Below, piece by piece: positions 39,801-64,000 of a stretch of 64,000 bases of DNA. Every line of letters begins with the position of its first letter. Position 1 is the stretch's first letter. The translations under genes were made by a program, and so were the position numbers. Below the pieces are notes generated by a model, which had not been told where the DNA came from, searched no databases, and saw nothing but the letters and a program-made list of their open reading frames with translations. Location: contig JAZARR010000230.1 in NCBI GenBank assembly GCA_037389465.1, positions 2,914,001-2,978,000 of the forward strand. The letters run 5' to 3'. This DNA is from Baylisascaris procyonis. Lineage: Eukaryota > Nematoda > Chromadorea > Rhabditida > Ascarididae.

Positions 39801-39837
39801 ATGTTATCTCAGAGATATTTGCTTTAGATACTTCATC

Positions 39838-39846
39838 TTTTCCCAG
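39838..39846 (+). other. Candidate 5'-UTR or trans-splice acceptor for the PRRC2-like gene
   Basis: A pyrimidine-rich acceptor TTTTCCCAG ends at 39846, 67 nt before the ATG at 39914. The stretch between has no upstream ATG that competes in frame. It would suit a leader exon or a spliced leader. No donor or leader sequence was identified, so this is inference. Confidence 0.35.
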
Positions 39847-39913
39847 TCACGATTCTTCCCTTCCGGTACACCGCTTTCGTGTTTGTTGTTTGCTTGCCAA
39901 CACATCAATCTGC

Positions 39914-63532
<23,619 letters not shown>

Positions 63533-64000
63533 GTGTGCCTTTTATCCTGTTGTTCTTTCGTTAAGCACTCTTGGTATATCTGAAGGGATAGAGTTTGGAA
63601 CTTTCCAAACGCAACAAGGTCATCTAAAGGTGTTAGACGAAAATTGTGCCCTCACTTAGCTTTTTCTAGAAATTTTTATAGCGCTTACGAGTTAAACTGA
63701 ATGTCACGGTGTTTTGTCTTTTTTTTTGCGCTGTTAATGACAATTTTGCGCATTTTTTACAGTTATAGAATATCAGAAAAATGTATTATATAGCGTATAA
63801 ATTTAGCTTTTTAAGTCTGTTTAAGTTGTAGTTCAGTGGTGTAAAACCTTTGCAAATGCGCTGTTATAACTCTTGGCGATGAAAACATATTTCTCTGCGT
63901 TTAATTTCTCTTGATAAATTTTTTTATTGGTTACAAAGTTATAATGGCGAAATTCATATGCTGTTTCATGCTTAATCGTTTTTGCTTATTATCTTTTAAA

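Larger units (their letters stand above)
35276..39837. other. Intergenic DNA upstream of the PRRC2-like gene
   Basis: Presumed to hold the PRRC2 promoter and any leader exon. Apart from one G run, an ACGCGTCA motif at 36294 and exon-like fragments at 37.98-38.58 kb, I see no assignable feature. Confidence 0.45.

Overview
The window looks like AT-rich nuclear DNA from an invertebrate animal. Evidence: spliced genes with many small phase-compatible exons, introns of roughly 0.2 to 2.5 kb, GT..AG junctions, TA and homopolymer-G microsatellites, and a decayed retrotransposon. A nematode is the most compatible source, but I cannot name a species from sequence alone. There is no sign of a bacterial, organellar or viral replicon, and no CRISPR array or rRNA.

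Two protein-coding genes can be assembled exon by exon, both on the + strand. The first (15811-29758, 18 coding exons, 874 codons plus stop) is an organic anion transporting polypeptide (OATP/SLCO family). It has twelve-TM architecture, a variant of the OATP signature (DPKWVGAWWIGF), a Kazal-like cysteine-rich loop before TM10, and an unusually long hydrophilic N-terminus spread over three small exons. The second (39914 to beyond 63532, 29 coding exons found, about 1,838 codons in the window, 3' end outside or unresolved) is a PRRC2/BAT2-family gene (Drosophila homologue: nocte). It carries the BAT2 N-terminal domain, RG-rich and charged helical blocks, and the family hallmark EEWATASESSD. The two products are not obviously linked: one is a membrane transporter, the other a cytoplasmic RNA-associated scaffold.

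Layout: 1-15.8 kb is mostly AT-rich intergenic DNA with TA microsatellites, a tRNA-like sequence (13.6 kb) and a strongly self-complementary segment (6.45-6.58 kb). 15.8-29.8 kb is the transporter gene. 29.8-39.8 kb is intergenic, with CpG-rich patches, a cluster of ACGCGTCA motifs, one 161-codon open frame (34790-35275) and several exon-like fragments I could not assemble. 39.9-63.5 kb is the PRRC2-like gene, with a reverse-transcriptase relic in the intron after exon 21 (55.5-56.0 kb). The rest is AT-rich sequence.

Coordinates of exons come from manual reading of splice signals, reading phase and family similarity. The least certain joins are PRRC2 exon 3 to 4, the 51.0-52.4 kb region and the 62.2-63.3 kb region.
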